Assembly: GCA_012999515.1 (NCBI GenBank)
Contig: JABEEB010000001.1
Location: 1,116,001 to 1,180,000 of the forward strand
Length of the DNA: 64,000 nucleotides
Reading direction: 5' to 3'
DNA from: Salifodinibacter halophilus
Lineage (GTDB): Bacteria > Pseudomonadota > Gammaproteobacteria > Nevskiales > Salinisphaeraceae
A model generated the notes under the pieces. It was not told where the DNA came from, did not search any database, and was given only the letters and a program-made list of their open reading frames with translations. The translations under genes were made by a program, and so were the position numbers. Positions 19,253 to 29,549 of the stretch are shown piece by piece; the stretch's first letter is position 1; every line of letters starts with the position of its first letter.

Positions 19253-19299
19253 CGTCGTTTTTATCCGTCTGCCACGGCACGAAAGGTTAATAACAGTTT

Positions 19300-19317
19300 G
19301 TTACAACCCGGTGACAT
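19300..19317 (-). promoter_or_regulatory. Pho box upstream of phoB
   Basis: The minus strand reads ATGTCAC-CGGG-TTGTAAC, two halves with 11-bp spacing matching the PhoB consensus at about 6/7 and 5/7. A further imperfect half (CTGTTAT) follows. The site ends 48 bp from the phoB ATG and implies autoactivation. Confidence 0.75.
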
Positions 19318-19555
19318 GTCGCCCATCAACATCCATACCGATGGTGCCATGATTTTATTGACCGGATAATAATGGGCGCATGACCGACGCATGGCCAACG
19401 GCTATGGCAAACAACGGCTATGGCAAAGTGGAAGCTTGGCGCGCACACATCCGAGTGGCTGGTACAGCTTTGCTGAGACAGGCCTTCCTCGTCTTTATGT
19501 CCAATGTGGCGTGAGAGCGGGCTAAGGCGTGACTCTGGATTTATGCAATAAGGCC

Positions 19556-20281
19556 ATGAACAATCATAATAAATGGCAAAAACCAGTGAGGCTGACACCA
19601 GCCAACGCCGACCACGACGGGCCATTGCTGGCGGCACGAGGACTGAGCTATGCGATCGCGGCCCGTACGCTGTGGCACGATCTCAACCTGGACCTAGTGG
19701 CGGGCGAGCGCCTCGCCGTGACCGGGCGGTCAGGCAGCGGCAAGAGCCTATTGCTACGGGCACTGGCCGGGCTCGACCCACTGCGGGCCGGCGACATCCA
19801 CTTCCAAGGCCAATCGATATCGGCGTGGTCGATGCCGGCATATCGAGCGCGGGTGGTCTACCTTCCCCAGCGACCCGCACTCGCCGGAGGAACTGTCATG
19901 GCGGCGCTGCGGGCACCATTCGGCTTTCGCGTGCACCGCACACGGGCCTCCCCGACAGAGACGGCCGAAAAACATCTGGCCGCGCTGGGCCTGGATAAAG
20001 GCCTGTTGCGGCAACGCGCCGAGCGCCTATCTGGCGGTGAAACACAAATCATCGCGGCGCTGCGGGCATTGCTCATCGAACCCCGGGTATTACTGCTCGA
20101 CGAGCCCGCTGCCTCGATGGATGTCACTACCGCACGACGCTTGGAAACGCTAATCGAATATTGGCGCGCGTGCGATCCGGGCCGCGCCTGCATCTGGACC
20201 AGCCACGACCGCCATCAACTCGAGCGTGTCACCGATCGGCAGTTTACATTGGCCGACCCCGAGCACACCCCGGGCACATGA
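19556..20281 (+). CDS. fetA: FetA-like ABC transporter ATPase
   Basis: An ATPase of about 241 residues with Walker A GRSGSGKS, signature LSGGETQIIAALRAL, Walker [13 protein letters not shown] and H-loop TSHDRHQ. Together with the following permease it forms the FetAB (YbbLM) exporter, linked in Escherichia coli to iron homeostasis and oxidative stress. Its last four bases overlap the permease start (ATGA). A GTG at 19529 would add nine residues; neither start has an ideal ribosome binding site. Confidence 0.85.
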   Translation: MNNHNKWQKPVRLTPANADHDGPLLAARGLSYAIAARTLWHDLNLDLVAGERLAVTGRSGSGKSLLLRALAGLDPLRAGDIHFQGQSISAWSMPAYRARVVYLPQRPALAGGTVMAALRAPFGFRVHRTRASPTETAEKHLAALGLDKGLLRQRAERLSGGETQIIAALRALLIEPRVLLLDEPAASMDVTTARRLETLIEYWRACDPGRACIWTSHDRHQLERVTDRQFTLADPEHTPGT

Positions 20282-21132
20282 ACGCCGACTACGTCGAAAT
20301 CGATGCTTGGCAGCTCGGCCTGGCCGCCGTACTGATTGTAGTTAACCTCGCAATTTCGGCCTGGCTACGGCTGGGTTTAGGCAAAACGCTGGGAGTCGCC
20401 AGTCTGCGCATGACTGTTCAGTTGTTGCTGGTGGGGTTAATCCTCAACTATATCTTCGCCCTCGAGGCACCACTGCCAGTGATTGGCATCGGCCTGGTCA
20501 TGGCGACATTTGCCAGCGTCTCCGCGATCAATCGCACCCGGCGGCGCTTCGTCGGTGTGTACTGGAACAGCCTGTTGTCGGTACTGAGCGCTTCTTTTGT
20601 CATCACCGGTGTGGCGATACTCGGCATACTCGATATCCAGCCCTGGTTCCGGGCGCAATACGCCATCCCACTGTTGGGCATGATCCTGGGCAACATCCTC
20701 AACGGCGTATCCCTTGCGCTGGACCGGTTCATGGATGGTGTCGTGACTGATCGCGATCGCATTGAAGGGGATCTAGCGCTGGGTGCAAGCCGCTGGGAGG
20801 CCGCTCATGCGCTGGTCAACGATAGCGTTCGAACCGGCATGATTCCTATTATCAATTCGATGATGGTCATGGGCGTGGTCAATTTGCCGGGCATTATGAC
20901 CGGCCAGATCCTGGCCGGGGCGGCACCAGCGGACGCGGTGCGCTATCAAATCGTGTTCGTGTTTATGCTCGCCGCAGCTACCGCACTAGCCACCCTCGGG
21001 ATCGTGCTACTCGCCTTCCGGGTATTGTTCAGCCCGAACCACCAGTTGCGCACCGATCGCTTGTATACGCCCGCCCAGCACCCGGCCTGGGCGACCTGGC
21101 TGTTGCGTAGCCGGACACGGGATTCACATTGA
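20278..21132 (+). CDS. fetB: FetB-like permease (UPF0014)
   Basis: A 284-residue membrane protein with about seven hydrophobic segments. The conserved UPF0014 region is visible: NRTRRRFVGVYW, GNILNGVSLALDR, EGDLALGASRWEA and MVMGVVNLPGIMTGQILAGA. It is the permease partner of the preceding ATPase; start codons overlap as ATGA. The assignment to metal or iron export follows the family, not direct sequence proof. Confidence 0.9.
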   Translation: MNADYVEIDAWQLGLAAVLIVVNLAISAWLRLGLGKTLGVASLRMTVQLLLVGLILNYIFALEAPLPVIGIGLVMATFASVSAINRTRRRFVGVYWNSLLSVLSASFVITGVAILGILDIQPWFRAQYAIPLLGMILGNILNGVSLALDRFMDGVVTDRDRIEGDLALGASRWEAAHALVNDSVRTGMIPIINSMMVMGVVNLPGIMTGQILAGAAPADAVRYQIVFVFMLAAATALATLGIVLLAFRVLFSPNHQLRTDRLYTPAQHPAWATWLLRSRTRDSH

Positions 21133-21390
21133 TCGCGTAGTTGAAAATCACGAGTGCTGCGGAGGATGCAAGAGCCTGCTTGCTTGTCGCTTATGGCTTG
21201 CCGGGCGGCGAACAATCTCTCGCACACCCGCCCGCAACCAAGGCGGTCACGCCATCAGAACGCCGTGTATCACGGCATGCAGTGCAAGTTCGGTGTGCAT
21301 GACTTCCGACCGCATTATCGTATTTGACATCCCACTGCAACATTGCTAGCTTCAATTCCAAGCTAATCACTCGGAAACGACTCCGATTCC

Positions 21391-21547
21391 ATGACATTCA
21401 AACGCGCCAACCTCTTTGCAGCAGTAGCCTGGGTAGCCGTATGCCGCCCGGGGGCGTTGGCGTGGATAAGACGATGACATAACAAAGACAACCATCCACA
21501 ACAACAACCAAAGCCCCCGGCACCACAAGGTCCGGGGGCTTTTTTTT
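21391..21547 (+). promoter_or_regulatory. Attenuator-like leader with 28-codon ORF and intrinsic terminator
   Basis: A 28-codon frame (21391-21477, MTFKRANLFAAVAWVAV...) is rich in Ala and Val and has two Trp codons. Near its end CCGGGGGC (21448-21455) is perfectly complementary to GCCCCCGG, the 5' arm of a strong terminator at 21510-21547. That terminator has an 11-bp stem, the loop CACCACAAGGT, and eight Ts. The loop and stem resemble gammaproteobacterial ilv attenuators. The ribosome binding site of the small ORF is poor. No biosynthetic operon follows; the next gene is isocitrate lyase, ~310 bp downstream. The rest of 21133-21857 shows nothing else I can support. Confidence 0.5.
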
Positions 21548-21857
21548 GGTTATTTGAAGGCACGCGCAGCAATATGAATACCGAACACACAACCAATAGT
21601 CAGAATGTGGCTTTCATTATTCCGGGGGGCCGCCCGGAATACGCCGCGTCTAGCTGGCCAAAGTCCATGCCATACGACAGATCCAACGACCACCGGGGTT
21701 TATCGACACGTCATCCGCCTAGCCCACCCCCGCCGTGTGACGGTGACACCGCCTTTGCTGTTTCGGCAAGTCTATTTTTTGAGCTCAGTCGCCCACCGCC
21801 GTGATCCATATCCTACAGCGACTTTCTAAATACCGTTCCCTACTAAGGAATTCGATC

Positions 21858-23456
21858 ATGTCTGATCTTAAGTCCAATATTAACGAGATAGAAACATTAT
21901 TAAACCGCCAAGGTGACGCCTGGCGTGCCATCAATCCGGAACACGTGGCCCGTATGCGTGCCCAGAACCGCTTTCACACCGGTCTCGACATTGCACGTCA
22001 CACCGCGAAAATCATGCGTGAGGATATGGCCGCTTATGACACCGACCCGTCGCAATACACCCAGTCGCTAGGCTGCTGGCATGGTTTTTTCGGTCAACAG
22101 AAAGCGATTTCGATCAAGAAGCATTTCGGCAGCCTCAAGGGCCGATATCTGTATTTGTCCGGGTGGATGATTGCTGCTTTACGCAGTGAGTTCGGCCCAT
22201 TACCGGATCAATCGATGCATGAAAAAACGGCTGTTCCGGACTTGATCGAAGAGCTTTACACATTCCTCAAACAGGCCGATGCCTGGGAGCTCAATCATTA
22301 CTTCCGGGATCTCGAAGCGGCGCGTGAAAACGAGGATGATATTGCCGCGCAAAACGCGCAGAGCCAGATCGACAATTTCGAAACCCACGTCATCCCGATC
22401 ATTGCCGATATCGACGCCGGTTTCGGCAACGAAGAGGCCACCTATCTTCTTGCCAAAAAGATGATTGAAGCCGGCGCTTGCGCAATCCAGATCGAAAACC
22501 AGGTCTCGGATGTCAAACAATGCGGCCACCAGGCCGGCAAGGTCACGGTGCCGCATGCCAACTTCCTGGCCAAGATCAACGCTGTGCGTTACGCCTTCCT
22601 GGAACTGGGGGTGCCGGACGGCATCATCGTCGCCCGCACCGATTCCCTCGGCGCTGGTCTCACCCAACAGCTCGCGGTCTCGCATGAGCCGGGCGATTTG
22701 GGCGACCAGTACAACAGTTTCTTGGCTGGCGAGAAAATAACCGATCCATCCGAGGTCAACGCCTCCGATGTCGTGATCAAGCAAAACGGTCAGCTCGTGC
22801 GGCTTAATCGCCTGGACTCGGGTCTATTCGAGTTTCAAGAAGACACGGGCGAAGACCGCGTGGTGCTGGACTGCATCACTAGCCTGAAAAACGGCGCCGA
22901 CTTGCTCTGGATCGAAACATCCACGCCCAATGTCGGCCATATCGGCAGCATGGTCGGACGTATCCGACAGGAGATTCCCGACGCCAAGCTGGTCTACAAC
23001 AATAGCCCGTCGTTCAACTGGACCTTAAACTTCCGGCAACAGGTGTTCGATACCTGGCACGAGCAAGGTACAGATGTGTCCGGCTACGAGCGGGCCAATC
23101 TCATGAGCCCGGCATACGACGATACCGAACTGGCTCGGGTGGCCGATGAATGGACCCGCGATTTTCAGCGCGATGCCGCACGCAATGCGGGGGTGTTCCA
23201 TCATCTGATCACGTTGCCGACCTATCACACGGCGGCGCTGTCCACCGATCAGCTAACGCGAAACTACTTCGGCGACGACGCCATGTTTGCCTACGTGCGG
23301 GATGTTCAGCGTGAAGAAATCCGTGACAGCATCGCCACAGTCAAGCATCAGGATATGGCTGGTTCCAACATCGGCGATGACCATAAGGAATTCTTCTCCC
23401 GGGAAAACGCACTCAAAGCCGGTGGCGTTGATAACACCATGAACCAGTTCGGCTAA
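21858..23456 (+). CDS. aceA: Isocitrate lyase
   Basis: A 532-residue enzyme of the long isocitrate lyase class found in Pseudomonas and related bacteria. The active-site motif KQCGH sits in SDVKQCGHQAGKVTVPH; further family blocks are IADIDAGFGNEEATYLLAKKMIEAGA and YNNSPSFNW. It splits isocitrate into glyoxylate and succinate in the glyoxylate shunt, allowing growth on acetate and fatty acids. Start chosen at ATG 21858 (MSDLKSNI), preceded by AAGGA; the open frame continues 19 codons upstream without family similarity. Confidence 0.96.
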   Translation: MSDLKSNINEIETLLNRQGDAWRAINPEHVARMRAQNRFHTGLDIARHTAKIMREDMAAYDTDPSQYTQSLGCWHGFFGQQKAISIKKHFGSLKGRYLYLSGWMIAALRSEFGPLPDQSMHEKTAVPDLIEELYTFLKQADAWELNHYFRDLEAARENEDDIAAQNAQSQIDNFETHVIPIIADIDAGFGNEEATYLLAKKMIEAGACAIQIENQVSDVKQCGHQAGKVTVPHANFLAKINAVRYAFLELGVPDGIIVARTDSLGAGLTQQLAVSHEPGDLGDQYNSFLAGEKITDPSEVNASDVVIKQNGQLVRLNRLDSGLFEFQEDTGEDRVVLDCITSLKNGADLLWIETSTPNVGHIGSMVGRIRQEIPDAKLVYNNSPSFNWTLNFRQQVFDTWHEQGTDVSGYERANLMSPAYDDTELARVADEWTRDFQRDAARNAGVFHHLITLPTYHTAALSTDQLTRNYFGDDAMFAYVRDVQREEIRDSIATVKHQDMAGSNIGDDHKEFFSRENALKAGGVDNTMNQFG

Positions 23457-23541
23457 GCCGCTTTCACGTCCGGAGATCTATAACAAGCGAGGCTAAGAGA
23501 CCATCCCCAATCGGCGAGAAGTCAACGTGTCGATCGACTCG

Positions 23542-26292
23542 TTAACGCTGTCCGCAACAGTGTTTGTATTTCTTGCCTTTACCACAGGGACAGGTCTCGT
23601 TACGACCGATCTTGCGGTCTTCGCGAACATAGGTCTCCGGCGTCGCCTCGGCTTCGGCTTCGGCGGTGGCTGCGGTATCACGTGACGGCACCGGCTCACC
23701 GCCGGTGTCGTCGGCCATCGCCTGTTCGGCCGCGGCGGTCGCCTCGGCGTGTTGGAGGTTGAGGTTGGCCTGCTGGCGACGGCTGGCCTCCTCCGCCTCA
23801 TCCGATATTTCCTCGGTGATCTGGCCACGGGCAAGCACCGTCACGGTTTCGTGCTTCAAACGCTCGAGCATCGAGTTGAACATCTCGAACGCTTCACGCT
23901 TGTATTCGTTTTTGGGATCTTTCTGCGCAAAGCCACGCAGATGGATACCACGGCGCAGATAATCCATGGCCGCCAAGTGTTCCTGCCAGAGTGAATCGAG
24001 CACCTGGAGCAACACGGCTTTTTCGACATCGCGCACGACTTCGAGGCCGACTGCTTCACGCTTGGCTTCGTAGGCATCTTTCAGACGCTTGCCGATACGC
24101 TCGCGCAGACCTTCTTCGTCCAGGCTCGTTTCTTCGTCGAGCCATTGCTGGATTGGAAGGTTCTCGCCAAAGTCGCGCTCGATCGCCTCAACCAAGCCCG
24201 GAATATCCCACTGTTCTTCCAGCGTTTCCGGCGGCACGTGTTCGCTGATCAGGCCATCGACGACATCGGACCAGATATTGTCGATGATGTCACCGACATC
24301 GTCAGCGTCCATGATCTCGTTGCGCTGCTCGTAGACGACCTGGCGCTGATCGTTGGCGACGTTGTCGTATTCCAGCAGTTGCTTACGGATATCGAAGTTA
24401 TGCGACTCAACCTTACGCTGCGCGTTTTCGATCGCGCGCGTAACCCAGCGATGCTCAATGGCCTCGCCTTCTTCCAACCCCATGTTTTGCAGCATCGTGC
24501 GAAGCCGCGGCGGGGTGAATACCCGCATCAGGTTGTCTTCCAACGACAGGTAAAACCTGGAAGCCCCGGGGTCGCCCTGACGTCCGGATCGGCCACGGAG
24601 CTGATTGTCGACGCGGCGGGATTCGTGGCGCTCGGAGCCGATGACCAGCAACCCACCAGCGTCCACGACTTGATCGTGGGCTTTCTGATATTCGTCCAAT
24701 ATCCGCTGACGGCCGGCTTCGTCGCCCTCTTCCAACGCATCCAGCGCCAAATCGGAATTGCCACCGGGCACGATGTCAGTACCACGGCCGGCCATGTTGG
24801 TCGCGATGGTCACCGCCGACGGCTGGCCCGCCTGGGCGATGATCTCGGCTTCGCGCTCGTGTTGCTTGGCGTTCAACACTTCGTGGCTAATACTGCGCTT
24901 GTTGAGCAGATCCGACAGGATCTCTGAGGAATCAATCGAGGCCGTACCGATCAGTACTGGCTGCCCCCGCCCTCTGGCTTCTTCGATTTCGTCGGCGATC
25001 GCGGCGAACTTGTCGACCGACGTCATATAGATCTGGTCGGGCCGGTCGGTCCGTCGAAGCGGCCGATTCGTTGGGATGACGACGACTTCCAGCCCATAGA
25101 TCGTCTGGAACTCGTAGGCTTCGGTATCGGCCGTGCCGGTCATGCCCGCGAGCTTGTCGTACATGCGGAAGAAGTTCTGGAAGGTAATCGACGCCAGGGT
25201 CTGATTTTCCTGCTGAATGCCAACGCCTTCCTTGGCTTCCATCGCCTGGTGCAGGCCATCCGACCAACGCCGACCCGGCATGGTTCGGCCTGTGAATTCG
25301 TCGACAATGACGACTTCACCACCCGAGACGATATAGTCGACGTTGTTTTGATACAGCAAACGGGCGCGCAAGGCCGCGTTCATGTGGTGCATGAGCGCGA
25401 TATTGTTGGCATCGTAGAGGCTATCGCCCTCGCCCAGCAGGCCGATCTGGCGCAGCAGCCCTTCGACGCGCTCGTGGCCTTCTTCGGTTAGATAAACCTG
25501 CTTGTCTTTTTCTTCAGCCCAGTAGTCGCCCGGCCCGTCTTCCTCGGTTTGCGGCGTGAGGTGACCAACCAGCGGATCGATCTTGCGGCAGACATCCGGG
25601 TCCTCGTCGGTCGGACCGGAAATGATCAGCGGCGTACGCGCTTCGTCGATCAGGATCGAATCGACTTCGTCGACAATCGCGTAGGAGAGCCCACGCTGCA
25701 CACGGTCTTCCGGCGAAAACGCCATGTTATCGCGGAGATAATCGAAGCCGAATTCGTTGTTCGTGCCGTAGGTGACATCCGACGCGTAGGCGGCTTTTTT
25801 CTCCTCCTGGTCCTGACCGGAATAGATCACGCCCACGGTAAGCCCGAGAAAACCGTAGAGTTGGCGCATCCATTCGGCGTCGCGCGCGGCCAGATAGTCG
25901 TTGACCGTGATGATGTGCGTGCCCTCGCCCGCCAGCGCGTTCAGATAGACCGCAAGCGTGGCGACCAGGGTTTTGCCTTCGCCGGTTTTCATCTCGGCGA
26001 TCTTGCCCTGATGAAGCACCGTGCCACCGACGATCTGAACGTCGAAATGGCGCATGCCGAGCGTTCGCTTGGCGGCTTCGCGCACCACCGCAAATGCCTC
26101 GTCACGCAGGTCGTCGAGTTTGGCTTTACCGTTGAGCCGCTCACGAAACTCGTCCGTTTTGGCTGCCAGCTCGGTATCCGAGAGCTGCTCCAGCGCCTGC
26201 TCACGTGAATTGACCGCATCGACATTCTTGTGGAGCCGTTTAACAACACGGTCGTTGCGGCTACCGAACAGACGCGTAAGAAAATTAGCCAT
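23542..26292 (-). CDS. secA: Preprotein translocase ATPase SecA
   Basis: A 916-residue SecA. Walker A is MKTGEGKT, with [19 protein letters not shown] in the DEAD motor, [13 protein letters not shown] in the second motor domain and GRGTDI in motif VI. The C-terminus carries the zinc-binding tail [14 protein letters not shown]. SecA drives unfolded preproteins through SecYEG. Start chosen at [10 protein letters not shown] (26292), the conserved beginning of the family, rather than ten codons upstream. It lies tail-to-tail with aceA and head-to-head with the DciA-like gene. Confidence 0.98.
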   Translation of the reverse strand: MANFLTRLFGSRNDRVVKRLHKNVDAVNSREQALEQLSDTELAAKTDEFRERLNGKAKLDDLRDEAFAVVREAAKRTLGMRHFDVQIVGGTVLHQGKIAEMKTGEGKTLVATLAVYLNALAGEGTHIITVNDYLAARDAEWMRQLYGFLGLTVGVIYSGQDQEEKKAAYASDVTYGTNNEFGFDYLRDNMAFSPEDRVQRGLSYAIVDEVDSILIDEARTPLIISGPTDEDPDVCRKIDPLVGHLTPQTEEDGPGDYWAEEKDKQVYLTEEGHERVEGLLRQIGLLGEGDSLYDANNIALMHHMNAALRARLLYQNNVDYIVSGGEVVIVDEFTGRTMPGRRWSDGLHQAMEAKEGVGIQQENQTLASITFQNFFRMYDKLAGMTGTADTEAYEFQTIYGLEVVVIPTNRPLRRTDRPDQIYMTSVDKFAAIADEIEEARGRGQPVLIGTASIDSSEILSDLLNKRSISHEVLNAKQHEREAEIIAQAGQPSAVTIATNMAGRGTDIVPGGNSDLALDALEEGDEAGRQRILDEYQKAHDQVVDAGGLLVIGSERHESRRVDNQLRGRSGRQGDPGASRFYLSLEDNLMRVFTPPRLRTMLQNMGLEEGEAIEHRWVTRAIENAQRKVESHNFDIRKQLLEYDNVANDQRQVVYEQRNEIMDADDVGDIIDNIWSDVVDGLISEHVPPETLEEQWDIPGLVEAIERDFGENLPIQQWLDEETSLDEEGLRERIGKRLKDAYEAKREAVGLEVVRDVEKAVLLQVLDSLWQEHLAAMDYLRRGIHLRGFAQKDPKNEYKREAFEMFNSMLERLKHETVTVLARGQITEEISDEAEEASRRQQANLNLQHAEATAAAEQAMADDTGGEPVPSRDTAATAEAEAEATPETYVREDRKIGRNETCPCGKGKKYKHCCGQR

Positions 26293-26397
26293 GTACTGCC
26301 CTTCGAGGTTGAAATAAGGCAATTGCCCGGGCCACGTTAACCTTACATGATAACTTAGCCATGAGACTCATTTCAGTCGGTACACTCAAACACCGTC

Positions 26398-26868
26398 ATG
26401 TCGGCGACTTCATCCAACAGTCCGCGGTCACTCCAAGCGGTACTCTACGCCGCCAGCGGCCATACGCTCCGCCGTGCCAGCTATTTACGACGCATCCACA
26501 GCGTGGTCGCGAGCCAGCTACCGCCCGGGCTCAGCGACCAAGTCCATACCGCCGGATTCGGCGGCGCGCGGCTGCGCTTGCATGTCCCCAATGGCACCTT
26601 GGCCACGCGGATTCGCTATCTCCAGCCTGCGCTGGCACGCGCCCTGGCGCGCACACACCGGCTTAAACTCGACACTGTCGATGTCAAGGTCCGCCCGGAT
26701 GAGTTTATTCAACCACCCGAGCGACGAACGAAACGCGACATACCAGCCGATGTCGCCCAGCAAATGCAGTCGATCGCCGGGGGCGTCAACCACCCGCCGC
26801 TGGCCAACGCGCTGCGACAGCTTGCCGAAGCCGGCCATCCAACCGACAACGACAGTGTAAGGTACTAA
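26398..26868 (+). CDS. dciA: DciA-like helicase loader (DUF721)
   Basis: A 156-residue protein of the DUF721/DciA family: a basic helical N-terminus (SLQAVLYAASGHTLRRASYLRRIHSVVASQLP) followed by a KH-like segment (GARLRLHVPNGTLATRIRYLQPAL) and a flexible tail. DciA loads the replicative helicase DnaB in bacteria lacking DnaC. The divergent position next to secA is commonly seen in gammaproteobacteria. Its stop overlaps the convergent permease stop by four bases. Confidence 0.75.
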   Translation: MSATSSNSPRSLQAVLYAASGHTLRRASYLRRIHSVVASQLPPGLSDQVHTAGFGGARLRLHVPNGTLATRIRYLQPALARALARTHRLKLDTVDVKVRPDEFIQPPERRTKRDIPADVAQQMQSIAGGVNHPPLANALRQLAEAGHPTDNDSVRY

Positions 26869-28211
26869 GAAGCTGACTCGTCGATACGCATTTTAGGCGG
26901 TGGCTGCCTAAATCCACGAGTTAGCCACCCCAGGGCCACAATGCCAATGAGCAACCAAATACCACCAATAACGTGCGCCGGGGTATCCAAGCTGTAAAGC
27001 AGGTAGGCGTCGATCAGCGCGCCGATCAACGGCATGCCTATCCAACCGATGATATGCCACAAGCCCGGCCTAGCGTTTTGCCGCAGACAGTGCACGATCA
27101 CGCTCAGGTTAACCAACGTGAATGCGCTAAAGGCACCGAAATTGATAAACGAGGTGGAGGTGCTAACACTTAGAAAAACCCCGGCAAAACCGACAATACC
27201 AATCAGTGCTATGCCGAATACCGGCGTGTTTAATTTCGGCGCGAGATAGCCGAAGACCGAGCGTGGCAGCACACCATCACGCCCCATGGCGTAAAGCAGC
27301 CGAGAGGCGGTGGCTTGAGCGGCGACACCAGACGCGAACTGCGTCACAATCATGCCGGCGATGAATATGGCGGCAACCAGATCGCCGCCGATGGTGGTGG
27401 CAATGCCGAAGGCGGCAGAATCCACGTTTTGGAATGATGTGCCCGGATGGGCCAGGCCGACCGCGTAACTCGCGATAATGAAGATCAAGCCGCCAATCAA
27501 CGCCGTCGCCATTACCGCGCGCGGGACATTGCGTTCAGGCTGTTTGGTTTCCTCGGTCAAGGTCGTGACGGCATCGAAACCGATGAACGAATAAGCCGCT
27601 AATGCAGCGCCCGCGGATGTTGCCGCCAGTGTCGTATGCGCATTAAAAAACGGCGTTAGTGCCCCAGCACCGGTATCCACCATCCAAAAATGCGCCATGC
27701 TGAGCGCGATAAACACCAGCAAGACCAGGACCTCGAAACTCATGAGCACGAAATTCACGGTCGTTGCCACACGGATACCAATGATATTCAGGGCGCTCGT
27801 AACCAGGATATAAGCGAAAACCCAGACGCCGGTCGGCACGCCGGGGAATTCAGCGCTCAGATACGAGGCGCCAATCAGCCAGATCACCAGCGGCAAAAAG
27901 AAGTAATCCAGCAGGATCAGCCAGCCGGCCAGGAATCCCATTTTGGGGCCAATAGCTTGGCCCACGTATGTATAAGCCGAGCCCGATACCGGGTAAGCGG
28001 CCGCCATGCGGCCGTAACTGTACGCGGTAAACAGCATGGCGACGAGCGCGAGGACATAAGCCGACGGCACCGTACCCGCAGACGCTTGCGCCACGACGCC
28101 GTAGGTGCCCAGCACAATCATCGGCGCCATATATGCGACACCAGTCAAAACCACCGATCCGAGGCCAAGACTGCGCTGCAGTGCCGCCTGCTGATTATTG
28201 CCTTCACTCAT
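26865..28211 (-). CDS. APC-superfamily amino acid/polyamine permease
   Basis: A 448-residue transporter with 12 predicted helices. The APC N-terminal signature (GLGSVVLTGVAYMAPMIVLGTYGVVAQAS) and FIGFDAVTTLTEETKQPERNVPRA are clear. The closest recognisable group is PuuP-like putrescine/amino acid importers. The nitrilase-family amidase lies 171 bp upstream on the same strand, suggesting uptake and breakdown of a nitrogen compound; the substrate cannot be fixed from sequence. Confidence 0.88.
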   Translation of the reverse strand: MSEGNNQQAALQRSLGLGSVVLTGVAYMAPMIVLGTYGVVAQASAGTVPSAYVLALVAMLFTAYSYGRMAAAYPVSGSAYTYVGQAIGPKMGFLAGWLILLDYFFLPLVIWLIGASYLSAEFPGVPTGVWVFAYILVTSALNIIGIRVATTVNFVLMSFEVLVLLVFIALSMAHFWMVDTGAGALTPFFNAHTTLAATSAGAALAAYSFIGFDAVTTLTEETKQPERNVPRAVMATALIGGLIFIIASYAVGLAHPGTSFQNVDSAAFGIATTIGGDLVAAIFIAGMIVTQFASGVAAQATASRLLYAMGRDGVLPRSVFGYLAPKLNTPVFGIALIGIVGFAGVFLSVSTSTSFINFGAFSAFTLVNLSVIVHCLRQNARPGLWHIIGWIGMPLIGALIDAYLLYSLDTPAHVIGGIWLLIGIVALGWLTRGFRQPPPKMRIDESAS

Positions 28212-28382
28212 AACGACACCAAATACCTTGTTATTAAATAAGTATTAGATCGGGGCGGCGCTGGCCGTGCGCGCAACATACGTCCGTAATCACCACCTCA
28301 CCCTTTTCCGAGCAACGCCTGCTTCAAATCAACTGTTCCCAAACAGTGCGGCCAGCGTTCCAGGATCGCTCGCATTTGGCGA

Positions 28383-29159
28383 TCAAGCATCCGTATGTAT
28401 CGGCGGAACAGCGCGACGCAACGCCAGATAGTCCGGGCGAGTCTCGGTTTCTACTGCTAACGACACATCGGCGAGCGCGAGTGCTTCGGCGTGGGGCGAA
28501 CTGGTCACGCGCACCCGCCCCGCTGTGTCCACGTAACAACTATCGCCAGTAAACAGGAAGGCCTCACCTTGGCCCACTTGATTGACATAAATATGCGGTC
28601 GTCGATTTTCCAACGCCCGAGCTTGTGCAAACAGACGATGGTCGGGGCCAAACGGGCGCATATTGGCCGAAATGCTAACCAGAAGCTCCGCGCTCTCGGC
28701 GGCGAGCGCCCGGCTTATCTCGGGAAATTCGATATCGAAACAAATCATGAGACCGATGCGCACGCCGGCCAGCTCGACCACCTCGAGCGTTTCGCCGGGC
28801 GTAAAAGCGTCGGCCTCATCACCGAATAGCTGAGTCTTGCGGTAGCAGCCAGCAATGCGTCCATCACGATCGATCGCCAGCGCACTATTGGCGATATGTC
28901 CATTATCGCAATGTTCTGCGATACCAATCACCAAGGCCGTATCGTATTTGGCTGCCACGTCACGCAGGCGATTGACACGCTCACCGTCGAGCGCCTCAGC
29001 CAACGTGTCGACGCGAGCGATGGTGTATCCAGGGAGGAAAAGCTCCGGCCAGACCACCAGGTCGGCTTCGGTCTGTTCGGCGAGCGTCGTTTCGACGGTT
29101 GCCAGATTGGTATCCGGGTCGGCGACAACCGGGCATTGCTGAGCCAACGCGACCTGCAT
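28383..29159 (-). CDS. Carbon-nitrogen hydrolase (nitrilase family)
   Basis: A ~258-residue amidase with the full Glu-Lys-Cys triad: WPELFLPGY (Glu), YRKTQLFG (Lys) and MICFDIEFPE (Cys). Such enzymes hydrolyse amide or carbamoyl bonds; with a polyamine-type permease as neighbour, an N-carbamoylputrescine or omega-amide role is possible but unproven. The start is taken at ATG 29159 (MQVALAQQ); a TTG seven codons upstream is less likely. No clear ribosome binding site is visible. Confidence 0.88.
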   Translation of the reverse strand: MQVALAQQCPVVADPDTNLATVETTLAEQTEADLVVWPELFLPGYTIARVDTLAEALDGERVNRLRDVAAKYDTALVIGIAEHCDNGHIANSALAIDRDGRIAGCYRKTQLFGDEADAFTPGETLEVVELAGVRIGLMICFDIEFPEISRALAAESAELLVSISANMRPFGPDHRLFAQARALENRRPHIYVNQVGQGEAFLFTGDSCYVDTAGRVRVTSSPHAEALALADVSLAVETETRPDYLALRRAVPPIHTDA

Positions 29160-29272
29160 ATCTGCCGTATTGCGCGTCAATTAACCAGGCCAATTATTAT
29201 TGTTCATACATCGTAAACACGCGATATCGTAAGCACGCAAACCGCGTTTGACGGCACTCGGCGGCAACAGTG

Positions 29273-29349
29273 TGGCGGGGCTAGCAGGATTCGAACCTGC
29301 GACCTACGGCTTAGGAGGCCGTCGCTCTATCCGGCTGAGCTATAGCCCC
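29273..29349 (-). tRNA. tRNA-Arg (anticodon CCU)
   Basis: A complete cloverleaf on the minus strand beginning GGGGCTATAGCTCAGC and ending with encoded CCA. The anticodon loop is CTCCTAA, giving anticodon CCU for the AGG codon. The T arm GTTCGAATC is canonical. I found no copy of its 3' end elsewhere in the window, so no island attachment site is evident. Confidence 0.95.
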
Positions 29350-29549
29350 ACGGTGCTAATTGTAACTACGTGCTACCCCGATGCCGCATACCATTGGCTG
29401 ATGGTGCGTGTTTGCTCCAGTCTCGGCAAGGCGACTGCACCTGCAGTTCGAATACACGCTCACGACTTCATACCATTGTCGCTGCAGTGCCGGTTGCGAT
29501 GTGCGTGGAGACTGGAGTGCCTTAGCGATGATCACGCCAGCGAGTGCAA

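Noticed and set aside
21574-21804. Open frame upstream of aceA as a small protein gene
   Set aside because: The translation is proline- and histidine-rich noise after the first 20 residues and no family resemblance is seen; it lies in the aceA leader.
29273-29349. tRNA-Arg as island integration site
   Set aside because: The accessory DNA lies on the 5' side of the tRNA; no integrase gene and no duplicate of the tRNA 3' end were found in the window.
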